DNA of 56,486 bases from an uncultured Sutterella sp. Lineage in GTDB: Bacteria > Pseudomonadota > Gammaproteobacteria > Burkholderiales > Burkholderiaceae_F. The stretch covers positions 1 through 56,486 of the forward strand of contig UQOW01000012.1 in NCBI GenBank assembly GCA_900542805.1, written 5' to 3'. The translations under genes were made by a program, and so were the position numbers. The notes below the pieces were generated by a model that had not been told where the DNA came from, made no database searches, and worked only from the letters and a program-made list of their open reading frames with translations. Positions 34,102 through 41,931 of this stretch are shown piece by piece (the first letter of the stretch is position 1; every line of letters starts with the position of its first letter).

Positions 34102-36531
34102 ATGAGTACAGAATTTACAGTACCTGAAGTGTTTGTCTCCCCGGTCATTCCGATTCGGGATGTTGTCGTGTTTCCGCACACCGTGTTGCCGATTTTTATC
34201 GGTCGTGCGAAGTCCTTGAAGGCCGTTGAAGCGGCCATGCAGGGCGACCGGCGCGTGATTCTGGTCACGCAACGCGATCCGAAGGCCGACGATCCGAAAA
34301 CCTCGCAACTGTTCGATGTCGGTGTTGCGGCTAAAATTTTGCAGATGCTCAAGCTCTCGGACGGCACCGTCAAGGCGCTCGTCGAGGCGCATGAACGCGT
34401 CAAACTCGAGGCGTTTTCCGAGGACGGGGTCCTTACGGCCAAAGCCTTGCTCTTTACCACACAAGTGACCAATAAAAACGAGATTGAGGCCTTGCGACGC
34501 GCCGTTGTTCAAAACTTTCTCACCTATGCCAAGGAAAGTAAGAAATTCACAAGTGAAGTCACTGACTCGATCTCTTCGATGACAGATGCCGAGCACTTAA
34601 CCGATGCCGTGGCCGGTCACCTGCCGATTTCGCTGGAAAATAAACAAAAGCTTTTATCGACGGCCTCGCTTGCAGATCGCATGAATCTGCTCCTGGGGTT
34701 CATCATGGGCGAGATGGATATCCTGCAAGTGGAAAAGCGCATTCACGGGCGCGTGAAGCAGGCGATGGATAAAAACCAGCGCAACTATTACCTCAACGAG
34801 CAGATGAAGGCCATCCAAAAAGAACTCGGCGGGGAAGAGGCGCTTCCGAGCGATGACCTCGACAGTTACCGTCAGCGTATTTTGGCCTGCGGCATGAGTA
34901 AGGAGGCCGAAGAAAGTGCCTTGTCGGAACTTAAAAAACTGCGCCTGATGCAACCGATGAGTGCCGAAGCAACGGTTATTCGCGGGTATTTGGATACGCT
35001 CTTGGAGTTGCCGTGGAAAGCCAAAAGCCGCGTGAGCACGGATTTGAAGCGTGCCGCGAAGGTTTTGGATGCCGACCACTGGGGATTGGAAAAAGTCAAA
35101 GAACGGATTTTGGAGTACCTCGCGGTTCAAAAGCGTGTCGGAAAACTCAAGGCGCCGATTTTGTGCCTGGTCGGGGGGCCCGGCGTCGGTAAAACGAGTT
35201 TGGGCGAATCGATTGCGCGCGCAACCAACCGTAAATTCGTGCGTATGGCCTTGGGCGGTGTGCACGATGAAAGCGAAATTCGCGGTCATCGACGCACCTA
35301 CATCGGATCTATGCCCGGAAAAATCATTCAATCGCTCGTGAAAGCGGGCGTAAGAAACCCGCTCTTTCTTTTGGACGAAATCGACAAGCTCGGCTCGGAC
35401 TTCCGGGGCGACCCGGCTGCGGCTCTTCTCGAAGTGCTCGATCCGGAACAAAACAAGACCTTCCAGGATCACTACGTCGACGTGGATTTCGACTTATCGG
35501 ACGTGATGTTTGTAGCTACGAGCAACTCCTATGAGATTCCGCCTGCATTGCTCGACCGTATGGAAGTCATCCATCTTGATGGGTACACGGAAGACGAGAA
35601 ATACCACATTGCCGCCGAACACCTGATTCCCAAGCAAATGCATCTGAACGGCGTGAAGAAAAACGAGGTCTCGATTACCGAAGGGGCAATCCGCGACATC
35701 GTACGCTATTACACACGCGAGGCCGGAGTTCGCGCGTTGGAACGCGCCGTCGGTAAGATTTTCCGCAAGATCGTGCGCCGAAACGACGCAGGCAAGTCCG
35801 AAGTCAAGAAGCCGGTTCTCGTGACGGAAAAGAACTTAGCGGACTACTTAGGCGTTCGTCGCTTTACGTTCGGAACGGCTCAAAAAGAGCCCCAAATCGG
35901 GCAGGTGAACGGCCTGGCTTGGACCGAGGTCGGCGGCGATATCCTGACGGTCGAAGCGGTGGTCTTCCCCGGAAAAGGGGTGGTGCAACGTACGGGTTCC
36001 TTAGGGGATGTGATGAAAGAAAGCGTGGAGGCCGCTCGTAGCGTCGTGCGCTCTCGCGCTCAGAAACTCGGAATCGAGCCTACGGCTTTCACGTCGACCG
36101 ATTGGCATATCCACTTTCCCGAAGGCGCCACGCCCAAGGACGGCCCGAGTGCGGGTGCAGCTATTACGACGGCCATTGTCTCGGCGATGACCAACAATCC
36201 GGTTCGTCCCGACGTGGCGATGACAGGCGAGATTACTCTGCGCGGGGAAGTTCTCGAGATCGGGGGCTTAAAGGAAAAACTCCTCGCGGCTATGCGCGGC
36301 GGAATCAAGAAGGTTCTCATCCCGCAAAGTAATCTTAAGGACCTTGCGGAGATTCCCGAGAACGTCAAGACGGGTTTGGAGATCATTCCGGTGCGCTGGA
36401 TTGATGAAGTGCTCACACAGGCGCTCGTGTTGCCCCTACACCCCTTGGTGAAAAAGGAAGAGGCAAAAACCCAAACGCTTGTTGTCCCGACGGATGTTCA
36501 AGTGGCCAAATCCGGCGCCGTCACCCGGTAG
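34102..36531 (+). CDS. lon: ATP-dependent endopeptidase Lon
   Basis: Lon degrades misfolded and selected regulatory proteins. The 809-residue protein has an N-terminal substrate domain (LON domain, about 12-200) and a coiled-coil linker. The AAA+ module has Walker A GGPGVGKT at 358-365 and FLLDEIDKLG as Walker B. The protease domain carries the Ser683-Lys726 dyad (PKDGPSAGAA and GGLKEK). It ends in a short extra tail of about 25 residues. A terminator upstream and a heat-shock-like promoter suggest it is expressed apart from clpPX. Confidence 0.99.
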   Translation: MSTEFTVPEVFVSPVIPIRDVVVFPHTVLPIFIGRAKSLKAVEAAMQGDRRVILVTQRDPKADDPKTSQLFDVGVAAKILQMLKLSDGTVKALVEAHERVKLEAFSEDGVLTAKALLFTTQVTNKNEIEALRRAVVQNFLTYAKESKKFTSEVTDSISSMTDAEHLTDAVAGHLPISLENKQKLLSTASLADRMNLLLGFIMGEMDILQVEKRIHGRVKQAMDKNQRNYYLNEQMKAIQKELGGEEALPSDDLDSYRQRILACGMSKEAEESALSELKKLRLMQPMSAEATVIRGYLDTLLELPWKAKSRVSTDLKRAAKVLDADHWGLEKVKERILEYLAVQKRVGKLKAPILCLVGGPGVGKTSLGESIARATNRKFVRMALGGVHDESEIRGHRRTYIGSMPGKIIQSLVKAGVRNPLFLLDEIDKLGSDFRGDPAAALLEVLDPEQNKTFQDHYVDVDFDLSDVMFVATSNSYEIPPALLDRMEVIHLDGYTEDEKYHIAAEHLIPKQMHLNGVKKNEVSITEGAIRDIVRYYTREAGVRALERAVGKIFRKIVRRNDAGKSEVKKPVLVTEKNLADYLGVRRFTFGTAQKEPQIGQVNGLAWTEVGGDILTVEAVVFPGKGVVQRTGSLGDVMKESVEAARSVVRSRAQKLGIEPTAFTSTDWHIHFPEGATPKDGPSAGAAITTAIVSAMTNNPVRPDVAMTGEITLRGEVLEIGGLKEKLLAAMRGGIKKVLIPQSNLKDLAEIPENVKTGLEIIPVRWIDEVLTQALVLPLHPLVKKEEAKTQTLVVPTDVQVAKSGAVTR

Positions 36532-36568
36532 CTGTTTTTCGGGTTTGTGCAATCGAGTGCAGCCGAAG

Positions 36569-36590
36569 GCCCCCGAAAGGGGGCTTTCGC
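36569..36590 (+). terminator. Intrinsic terminator after lon
   Basis: GCCCCC and GGGGGC form a perfect 6-bp stem around GAAA at 36569-36584, followed by TTTCGCGTCTT. The rest of the 325-base gap up to hupB contains a GATCC-TTCG-GGATC-type hairpin near 36610 and no recognisable gene. Confidence 0.75.
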
Positions 36591-36782
36591 GTCTTGATTC
36601 GTCACGGGATCCTTCGGATCGGGTTAATCCGGTTTGCCCCGGCTACCGGCGTAACGCATTTGCGTTGCCGTCAGGTCTCGGAGTCCCTGTGCCCGACGCT
36701 GACACGGTGTTGTGCCGGCAGGTAAGGCAATCGGTTGCCGGTCTGACTGAGTCGTTTTGCTCAAATGAGGAGACGTTCTTTT

Positions 36783-36811
36783 TTGGGTGTTCCGGTTCCG
36801 AATGCTATAGT
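36783..36811 (+). promoter_or_regulatory. Probable hupB promoter
   Basis: TTGGGT at 36783-36788 and TATAGT at 36806-36811 are 17 bp apart, about 45 bases before the hupB ATG. Confidence 0.6.
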
Positions 36812-36856
36812 GTGCCCTCGTCACTCACTTTAATAAACAGGAAACCGGAGAGTTCC

Positions 36857-37129
36857 ATGAACAAACGCGAGCTAATTGCCCAGACATCCGAGGGCGCATC
36901 CTTGACGCGTGCGCAGGCCGCCAAGGCTTTGGACGTGATGCTTGAGGCCGTCACGAAAGCATTGGCCAAGGGGCAGACGGTGGCAATCACCGGTTTCGGA
37001 TCGTTTTCCGTCACACGACGTTCCGAACGGGTCTGCCGCAATCCTAAGACCGGCGAGCAGGTTTCTGTCCCGGCAAGCCGTGCGCCGCGCTTTCGTCCGA
37101 GCAAAATTTTAAAAGATGCTGTAAAGTAG
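36857..37129 (+). CDS. hupB: HU-type DNA-binding protein (HupB position)
   Basis: This 90-residue histone-like protein bends and compacts DNA. It shows the HU/IHF signature near residues 46-65: GFGSFSVTRRSERVCRNPKTG, with the arm Pro-containing VPASRAPRFRP and the C-terminal KDAVK. ATG at 36857 follows CCGGAG at the correct distance and matches the family start (MNKRELI); an open frame continues upstream but is not coding. The place between lon and ppiD is the conserved hupB locus. tRNA-Val begins only 15 bases after the stop. A second HU gene lies at 55173-55442. Confidence 0.96.
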   Translation: MNKRELIAQTSEGASLTRAQAAKALDVMLEAVTKALAKGQTVAITGFGSFSVTRRSERVCRNPKTGEQVSVPASRAPRFRPSKILKDAVK

Positions 37130-37144
37130 CGCCTCCTGAAAAAG

Positions 37145-37220
37145 GGATGCTTAGCTCAGTTGGAAGAGCGGCGCCTTTACACGGCGTAGGTCGGGAGTTC
37201 GAGACTCTCAGCATCCACCA
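37145..37220 (+). tRNA. tRNA-Val (anticodon UAC)
   Basis: The 76-base cloverleaf is complete: 7-bp acceptor stem GGATGCT / AGCATCC, D arm GCTC / GAGC, and anticodon loop TTTACAC with TAC at its centre. The T arm has loop TTCGAGA, and CCA is encoded at 37218-37220. It lies 15 bases after hupB without its own clear promoter, so it is probably cut from the hupB transcript. Confidence 0.97.
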
Positions 37221-37228
37221 GTTTTTTC

Positions 37229-37265
37229 CGTTCGGGGTCAAGTCAGACCCCGAACGCATTTTCAG
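37229..37265 (+). terminator. Intrinsic terminator after tRNA-Val
   Basis: An 11-bp perfect stem (CGTTCGGGGTC at 37229-37239, complement at 37246-37256) has loop AAGTCA and is followed by CATTTTC. It ends the hupB-tRNA-Val unit. Confidence 0.88.
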
Positions 37266-37382
37266 GCGCAGACTTGATTTCGTGGTAACGCACGAAAAAG
37301 GCCTCTTGAAAGGTCTGCTTTGTGCATAAAAATGCGCCGATACGGCAACTTTTCGAAGAGGGATTTTTTGTCACAACAGGCC

Positions 37383-37410
37383 TTGAAAAAGAGCGAGGAT
37401 GCTGTAAAAT
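37383..37410 (+). promoter_or_regulatory. Probable tRNA-Asp promoter
   Basis: TTGAAA at 37383-37388 and TAAAAT at 37405-37410 are 16 bp apart, about 45 bases before the mature tRNA-Asp. The interval 37266-37382 holds nothing recognisable. Confidence 0.65.
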
Positions 37411-37455
37411 GACGCTCTTCGGAATTTGGTTTCCGGGTTCGCCGGAATCAAGTGC

Positions 37456-37532
37456 GGAGTGGTAGTTCAGTTGGTTAGAATATCGGCCTGTCACGTCGAG
37501 GGTCGCGGGTTCGAGTCCCGTCCACTCCGCCA
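37456..37532 (+). tRNA. tRNA-Asp (anticodon GUC)
   Basis: The 77-base cloverleaf has acceptor stem GGAGTGG / CCACTCC, anticodon stem TCGGC / GTCGA around CTGTCAC (GTC), and T loop TTCGAGT. CCA is encoded. The body closely follows the usual bacterial tRNA-Asp. Confidence 0.97.
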
Positions 37533-37547
37533 ACTTTTTTAACAAAG

Positions 37548-37585
37548 AGGCGAAGCGCGTTGTTCCGTGGCGTTTCGCCTTTTTT
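37548..37585 (+). terminator. Intrinsic terminator after tRNA-Asp
   Basis: AGGCGAAGCGC at 37548-37558 pairs with GCGTTTCGCCT at 37570-37580 (one G-T pair), followed by five T residues. ppiD starts 35 bases later. Confidence 0.9.
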
Positions 37586-37620
37586 GTCGGTGCTTATTTT
37601 TGTTCCTAGGATGACTGGTT

Positions 37621-39513
37621 ATGCTCCTTGAGGTATTCCGTACACACAAACGCTGGCTGATGTTTATCGCGATGGTTCTCGTGATTCCGAGTTTCGTCGT
37701 CACCGGTATTTATTCGTACAACCGTATGGTCAGCGATGACGGTGCCCTAGCCAAGGTCGACGATGAGTCGATTCTGCCGCAAGATTTCGATCAACAAAAG
37801 CGAAAACAGCTCGATAACCTACGCTCACGGTTGGGCGAGCAGTTCCGCCCCAATATGCTCGAAAGTCAGGATGCCCGCGCAATGATTTTGCGCAATATCA
37901 TGACCGAACGGTCCTTGCAGGGCGAAGCGACCCAAGAATACGTCGAGATTACGGAAGCGACGGCCATCGAGATGATCAAGTCCTTCCCGGCATTCCAAAA
38001 AGACGGCAAGTTCTCCCGTGATCTCTATGAAAACTACCTGCGCGGGACCGGTCAGAGCGATGAGTATTTCGTCTACACGATTCGTCGGGACATTTCCCGT
38101 CAGCTTCTTGCGGGCGGCATTGCGCGCAGCGCCATCGCGCCCTTGACGCTTGCCAAACATGTCAACATGCTTTTAAACGAAGAGCGCAACGTCAAGGTTC
38201 ACACCATCGGGCTTGAAAAGTACATTGAGAAGATTTCGATTACCGACGAGCAGGCTCGGACCTACTGGATGGATAACCAGAAAAAGTTCGAGATTCCCGA
38301 TGAAATCGACGTCGAGTACGTCGTGTTTACACCGAATCTTTTCAAGGACGTCGAGCCGAATGAAGAAGAGATTCGTGCGTTTTACGAGCAAAACCAGAAC
38401 CGCTTTAAAGTGCCTGAGAAGCGCCGTGCCAGTCATATTCTGATTAACTTTGAAAAGGGTAAAGAAGCCGCGCTTAAAAAGGCTGAAGGCCTTTTGGCTA
38501 AGGTGAAAGCCAATCCGAAGACCTTTGCCGATCTCGCGCGGAAAAATTCTCAAGATCCGGGGAGCGCCGCGTCGGGCGGGGACCTGGATTTGTTCGGTCA
38601 GGGCATGATGGTTCCGGCGTTTGACGAAGCGGTTTTCAAGGCCAAGAAGGGCGATATTCTCGGTCCGGTTGAGACCGATTTCGGATACCACATCATCTAT
38701 GTCACCGACATTGTCCCCGCACACGTAAAGTCCTTTAAGGATTGCCGTGCCGAAATCGTCGAACTTTACAAAGAGCAGGAAGCTCAAAAGAAGTTTGCGG
38801 CCGAAGCCGAAAACTTTACCAACACGGTTTACGAGCAAAGCGATTCGCTCGAAGGGGTGATAAATAAGTACAACTTAAAGTCCGTCAAGCTCGAGGGAGT
38901 TGTGTCTTCGGGTGTCCATAAACCCGGGCATCGTCACTTCTTAAATGCGGCCGTCTTGGAAGCGCTTTTTTCCGAGGAGTGCCTGAAGGAAAAGAGAAAC
39001 ACGCAGGCCATTGAGGTGTCGTCCAACACCTTGGTTTCCGCCCGCGTGACCAAGTACCGTCCGAGCCACATCGAAGATTTCGAGGCGTGCAAGGAACGCA
39101 TTAAAAATGACCTTACAACGGAAAAAGCCATGGAAATGGCTGCCGTCGACGGCAAAAAGCTTTTGGAGGAAATCAAAGCCGGAAAGACACCGAGCGGCGT
39201 GATGTTTGACGAAGAGGAGACGATTTCGCGCAGCAAGCCCGGTATGTACACATATCCGGTCGTCACGGCTGTGATGCGCGTGCCGGCCAAGGATCTTCCG
39301 ACCGTCATCGGCGTTGAAGGCGATATCGGCTACATGCTCGTTTCCGTGGAAAAGAGCACGATTGCCCCGGCTCAAAAAGAACGGTTAGAGTCCGATCAGG
39401 CCGAGTTAGCGGTCATGCTCGGACGCGCCGATGAGTCGGCCTATTACGCCGCCATGCGTCGCAAACACGATGCAACGGTGTTAAATAAAGATTACTTATT
39501 CGAAGAAAAATAG
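37621..39513 (+). CDS. ppiD: Peptidyl-prolyl cis-trans isomerase PpiD-like (SurA N-domain, parvulin)
   Basis: PpiD is an inner-membrane-anchored periplasmic chaperone that meets proteins leaving the Sec translocon. The 630-residue protein (E. coli 623) has one N-terminal transmembrane helix at about 13-33 and SurA-like helices. A parvulin domain spans about 262-365 (RASHILINFEKG, FADLARKNSQDPGSAASGGDLDLF, FGYHIIYV). A long alpha-helical C-terminus follows. The gene follows hupB and two tRNAs, as in E. coli (without tRNAs) and related betaproteobacteria. Confidence 0.95.
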   Translation: MLLEVFRTHKRWLMFIAMVLVIPSFVVTGIYSYNRMVSDDGALAKVDDESILPQDFDQQKRKQLDNLRSRLGEQFRPNMLESQDARAMILRNIMTERSLQGEATQEYVEITEATAIEMIKSFPAFQKDGKFSRDLYENYLRGTGQSDEYFVYTIRRDISRQLLAGGIARSAIAPLTLAKHVNMLLNEERNVKVHTIGLEKYIEKISITDEQARTYWMDNQKKFEIPDEIDVEYVVFTPNLFKDVEPNEEEIRAFYEQNQNRFKVPEKRRASHILINFEKGKEAALKKAEGLLAKVKANPKTFADLARKNSQDPGSAASGGDLDLFGQGMMVPAFDEAVFKAKKGDILGPVETDFGYHIIYVTDIVPAHVKSFKDCRAEIVELYKEQEAQKKFAAEAENFTNTVYEQSDSLEGVINKYNLKSVKLEGVVSSGVHKPGHRHFLNAAVLEALFSEECLKEKRNTQAIEVSSNTLVSARVTKYRPSHIEDFEACKERIKNDLTTEKAMEMAAVDGKKLLEEIKAGKTPSGVMFDEEETISRSKPGMYTYPVVTAVMRVPAKDLPTVIGVEGDIGYMLVSVEKSTIAPAQKERLESDQAELAVMLGRADESAYYAAMRRKHDATVLNKDYLFEEK

Positions 39514-39533
39514 CTCATTAAAGAATCTTAATC

Positions 39534-39567
39534 GCCGGCCGTTTGTGAGTGCGTGCCGGCTTTTTTT
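39534..39567 (+). terminator. Intrinsic terminator after ppiD
   Basis: GCCGGC at 39534-39539 pairs with GCCGGC at 39555-39560 and is followed by seven T residues. The next 175 bases contain a good -35 (TTGACA, 39664-39669) with only weak -10 candidates near 39688-39696 before the OB-fold gene. Confidence 0.85.
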
Positions 39568-39743
39568 CGGCCGGTTGCGAGCAAGTAGGAAGAGTATCCG
39601 CCCCCCGCTCTTTTCACGGCAACAATCGGCTACAAAGTTTTCCGGTCTCTCGCAAAAATTCGCTTGACAGAAAAAGCCGGCTACCCTCAAGATACTTATA
39701 CCGTCCGGCCTAAGCACGGCCGGCTTGACTTTCGGAGTGATCT

Positions 39744-40151
39744 ATGAAAAAAAACATTATGCTTTTATCGGCTCTTTGTGCGGCAGGGCTCTTTGCGACA
39801 CCTGCCTTTTCCCACGATGCGTGTCCCGTGGGCTTTGATGACCATGCATCGCACGCTGCCGCCTCTCGTCCCCGAGGATTTGACACGAGCACACCCATCA
39901 CGATTAAGACGCTGAAAGAGACGGCCCGTGATGATGACTTCGTCACGTTGCGCGGACGTTTTACCAAGCACGTTCGTAGCGACAAGTATCTTTTTACCGA
40001 TGAGGCCGGCGATACGATTGTCGCCGAATTAGACGATGACAAGGATTGGTCGCATGTCAGTCGCAATGCCCCGTGCGAGATTTCGGCTAAGGTCGATAAG
40101 GATTGGAATAGAATCGAGCTAGACGTCAAGCACGTGACGCCTCTTCGGTAG
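39744..40151 (+). CDS. Periplasmic OB-fold protein, YgiW/YdeI (BOF) family
   Basis: This 135-residue protein has a signal peptide (MKKNIMLLSALCAAGLFATPAFS) and a mature start rich in His (HDACPVGFDDHASHA). A BOF/OB-fold of about 85 residues follows: TIKTLKETARDDDFVTLRGR, SDKYLFTDEAGDTIVAELD and the closing strand NRIELDVKHVTPL. Family members are stress-related periplasmic proteins of poorly defined biochemical role. The His/Cys cluster at the mature N-terminus suggests metal contact, by inference. It is monocistronic with its own TTGACA box. Confidence 0.85.
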   Translation: MKKNIMLLSALCAAGLFATPAFSHDACPVGFDDHASHAAASRPRGFDTSTPITIKTLKETARDDDFVTLRGRFTKHVRSDKYLFTDEAGDTIVAELDDDKDWSHVSRNAPCEISAKVDKDWNRIELDVKHVTPLR

Positions 40152-40180
40152 CGTTCCGGCAGCCCCGAAGGGACGCGGAG

Positions 40181-40222
40181 CTCTCGGTCATTTACGGATC
40201 GAGAGCATTGCGAGCGCTTTTT
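40181..40222 (+). terminator. Probable terminator after the OB-fold gene
   Basis: GCTCTCGGTC at 40181-40190 pairs with GATCGAGAGC at 40198-40207 (one G-T pair). A T-run (CTTTTTG) follows after about 12 bases. It lies between convergent genes. Confidence 0.5.
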
Positions 40223-40278
40223 GCCGGCCCGAGAGTGTCCGAAAAGGGCGCCTCGGACTGACTTTTCTCAGGAGCGCT

Positions 40279-41187
40279 CTAGCGAAACCGTCCGAACCGA
40301 TCCGGCAGTTGCGCGAGGACGATGGCAACAGCCATGAGAACGCATCCGAAGACTTCCCTCCCGGTCAGAGTTTGGTTTAAAAGAACCCAGCCGGCAAGAA
40401 CGCTGATGACGGACTCCAGGCTCAGTACAAGACTTGCAACCGTGGGGTTGACGCCTCGCTGACCGATAATCTGCAGCGTGTAGGCCACGGCACTGCTTAA
40501 GACGCCGGCGTAAAAAATCGGAAATGCCGCTTCTCGGAGAGTTTCCACGTCAATCCCTTCAAAGGCCAGGGCGGCAAGTCCCGAGACGACAAAGCAAAAC
40601 AAGAATTGAATGCAACTCATACGCACGGCGTCCAGGTTGCCTGCGTACCGGTCGATAAAGAGAATGTGCCCGGAAAAAGCAAAGGCGCCGAGAAAAATGA
40701 GGATGTCGCCGAAGTCAAGTCGCCAGGAAGCCGCTCTAAAGCATAGGAAAAACAGACCCGTCAGAGCCACGGGAACGGCAATCAGGGTCAAACGCGTCGG
40801 GCGACGCCCGAGAAAGAAGCCTGCAATCGGAACGATGATGATGTAAAGACTCGTGATAAACCCGGCTTTCCCGACCGTGGTCCACAAGAGTCCGTATTGC
40901 TGCAGCAAAGTACCCGAAACTAAAAAAAAGCCGCAACCGAAGCCCGTACGCCAAAGTTTTTTATCGCACCAGCGCTCGGTAAAGGTCCCGACTGCGGTTT
41001 TGCTCGGCAGGAGGCAGTCGAATAGGGCGGCAAGGACAAACAAGGCCAGGGTGCCGAGAATCGAGCGCGCAGCGGTAAAGGTAAACGGACCGACGAGCTC
41101 GTTGCCGACACTTTGAGCCACAAAGGCCGTGCCCCAGATAAAGGCCGTAAGGAACAGTAAAAACGTATTTCTCAGTTGCTGATTCAT
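40279..41187 (-). CDS. EamA-family (drug/metabolite) transporter
   Basis: This 302-residue inner-membrane protein has ten hydrophobic helices arranged as two EamA repeats. The first half begins FLLFLTAFIWGTAFVAQSVG; the second half has GVLSSAVAYTLQIIGQRGVNPTVASLVLSLE in pieces typical of the family. Substrate is unknown; relatives export amino acids, metabolites or drugs. It follows the response regulator gene on the same strand, 52 bases away. A terminator-like hairpin lies directly before its ATG, which also lacks a clear ribosome site. Confidence 0.88.
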   Translation of the reverse strand: MNQQLRNTFLLFLTAFIWGTAFVAQSVGNELVGPFTFTAARSILGTLALFVLAALFDCLLPSKTAVGTFTERWCDKKLWRTGFGCGFFLVSGTLLQQYGLLWTTVGKAGFITSLYIIIVPIAGFFLGRRPTRLTLIAVPVALTGLFFLCFRAASWRLDFGDILIFLGAFAFSGHILFIDRYAGNLDAVRMSCIQFLFCFVVSGLAALAFEGIDVETLREAAFPIFYAGVLSSAVAYTLQIIGQRGVNPTVASLVLSLESVISVLAGWVLLNQTLTGREVFGCVLMAVAIVLAQLPDRFGRFR

Positions 41188-41189
41188 AA

Positions 41190-41215
41190 AAGAAACCGCC
41201 CGATGGCTCGGGCGG
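41190..41215 (-). terminator. Terminator or attenuator between the response regulator and EamA genes
   Basis: CCGCCCGA at 41196-41203 and TCGGGCGG at 41208-41215 form a perfect 8-bp stem with a 4-base loop. On the minus strand it is followed by TTTCTTTT, and the eamA ATG begins immediately after that. Confidence 0.8.
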
Positions 41216-41239
41216 ACTCCTGACGGATGAAAAAACTCT

Positions 41240-41857
41240 TTAAAGCGGATCGCCGGACAAAATCATCATACGCGCGATTTCCGCGGCATTGTGGATTCCG
41301 AGTTTGCGATACGCAGATCCCCGGTGCACTTGAACGGTTTTTTCGCTGATGTTAAGCGTATCGGCCAAAGCCTTGTTGCTCATGCCTTGAGCGACCATAC
41401 GAATCACTTCGCGTTCGCGAGCCGTGAGGTTCTCAAGGCGCGCCTTAAAGTTCGAAAGCTCCTCTTCATTGCGCCGATGAATGAGGTTCGTGGACACGGC
41501 CTTATTAATCGCGTTTAAAAGACGTTGATCGTCGACAGGCTTTTGCAAAAAGTCAACGGCGCCGATCTTTAAAGTGTGAACGGCCATATCGATGTCGCCG
41601 TGTCCGGAAATAAAGATAATCGGCAAGTCGACCTTCAGTTTCATCAATCGATCTTGCAATTCCAGACCGCTCATGCGCGGCATGCGCACGTCCAATACAA
41701 TGCACCCGGGACGGTGAAAATCATTGCTCGAAAGAAAATCGAGTGCATCCGAGTAGGTGATGACGTTCCAGCCTTCGCCTTCGATGAGAAAGGCCCAAGA
41801 GCGGCGCATGGCATCGTCATCATCGATGACTCGTACGAGCGGCTTCATTTCCTGCAT
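41240..41857 (-). CDS. FixJ/TtrR-type two-component response regulator
   Basis: This 205-residue regulator has a receiver domain (residues 5-120) with acidic pocket DDDD, phospho-accepting Asp in VLDVRMPRMSG, Ser/Thr in FISGHGD and Lys in LQKPV. A LuxR-type helix-turn-helix follows at about 140-200 (LTAREREVIRMVAQGMSNKALADTL, SEKTVQVHRG). No cognate kinase is adjacent. The start at 41857 follows GGGAGATG. proS lies upstream on the same strand (74-base gap). Its targets, and whether it answers the orphan kinase at 16730-18685, cannot be told from here. Confidence 0.92.
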   Translation of the reverse strand: MQEMKPLVRVIDDDDAMRRSWAFLIEGEGWNVITYSDALDFLSSNDFHRPGCIVLDVRMPRMSGLELQDRLMKLKVDLPIIFISGHGDIDMAVHTLKIGAVDFLQKPVDDQRLLNAINKAVSTNLIHRRNEEELSNFKARLENLTAREREVIRMVAQGMSNKALADTLNISEKTVQVHRGSAYRKLGIHNAAEIARMMILSGDPL

Positions 41858-41931
41858 GACACATCTCCCAAAAGTCTTTGATTATTGAGATTTTTTCACA
41901 AGAACGAGTGGTTATCCATAGGCAAAAGCGC

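Noticed and set aside
36479..36856. Upstream extension of the hupB frame
   Set aside because: It overlaps the end of lon, the lon terminator and the hupB promoter; the family start is the ATG at 36857 with a good ribosome site.
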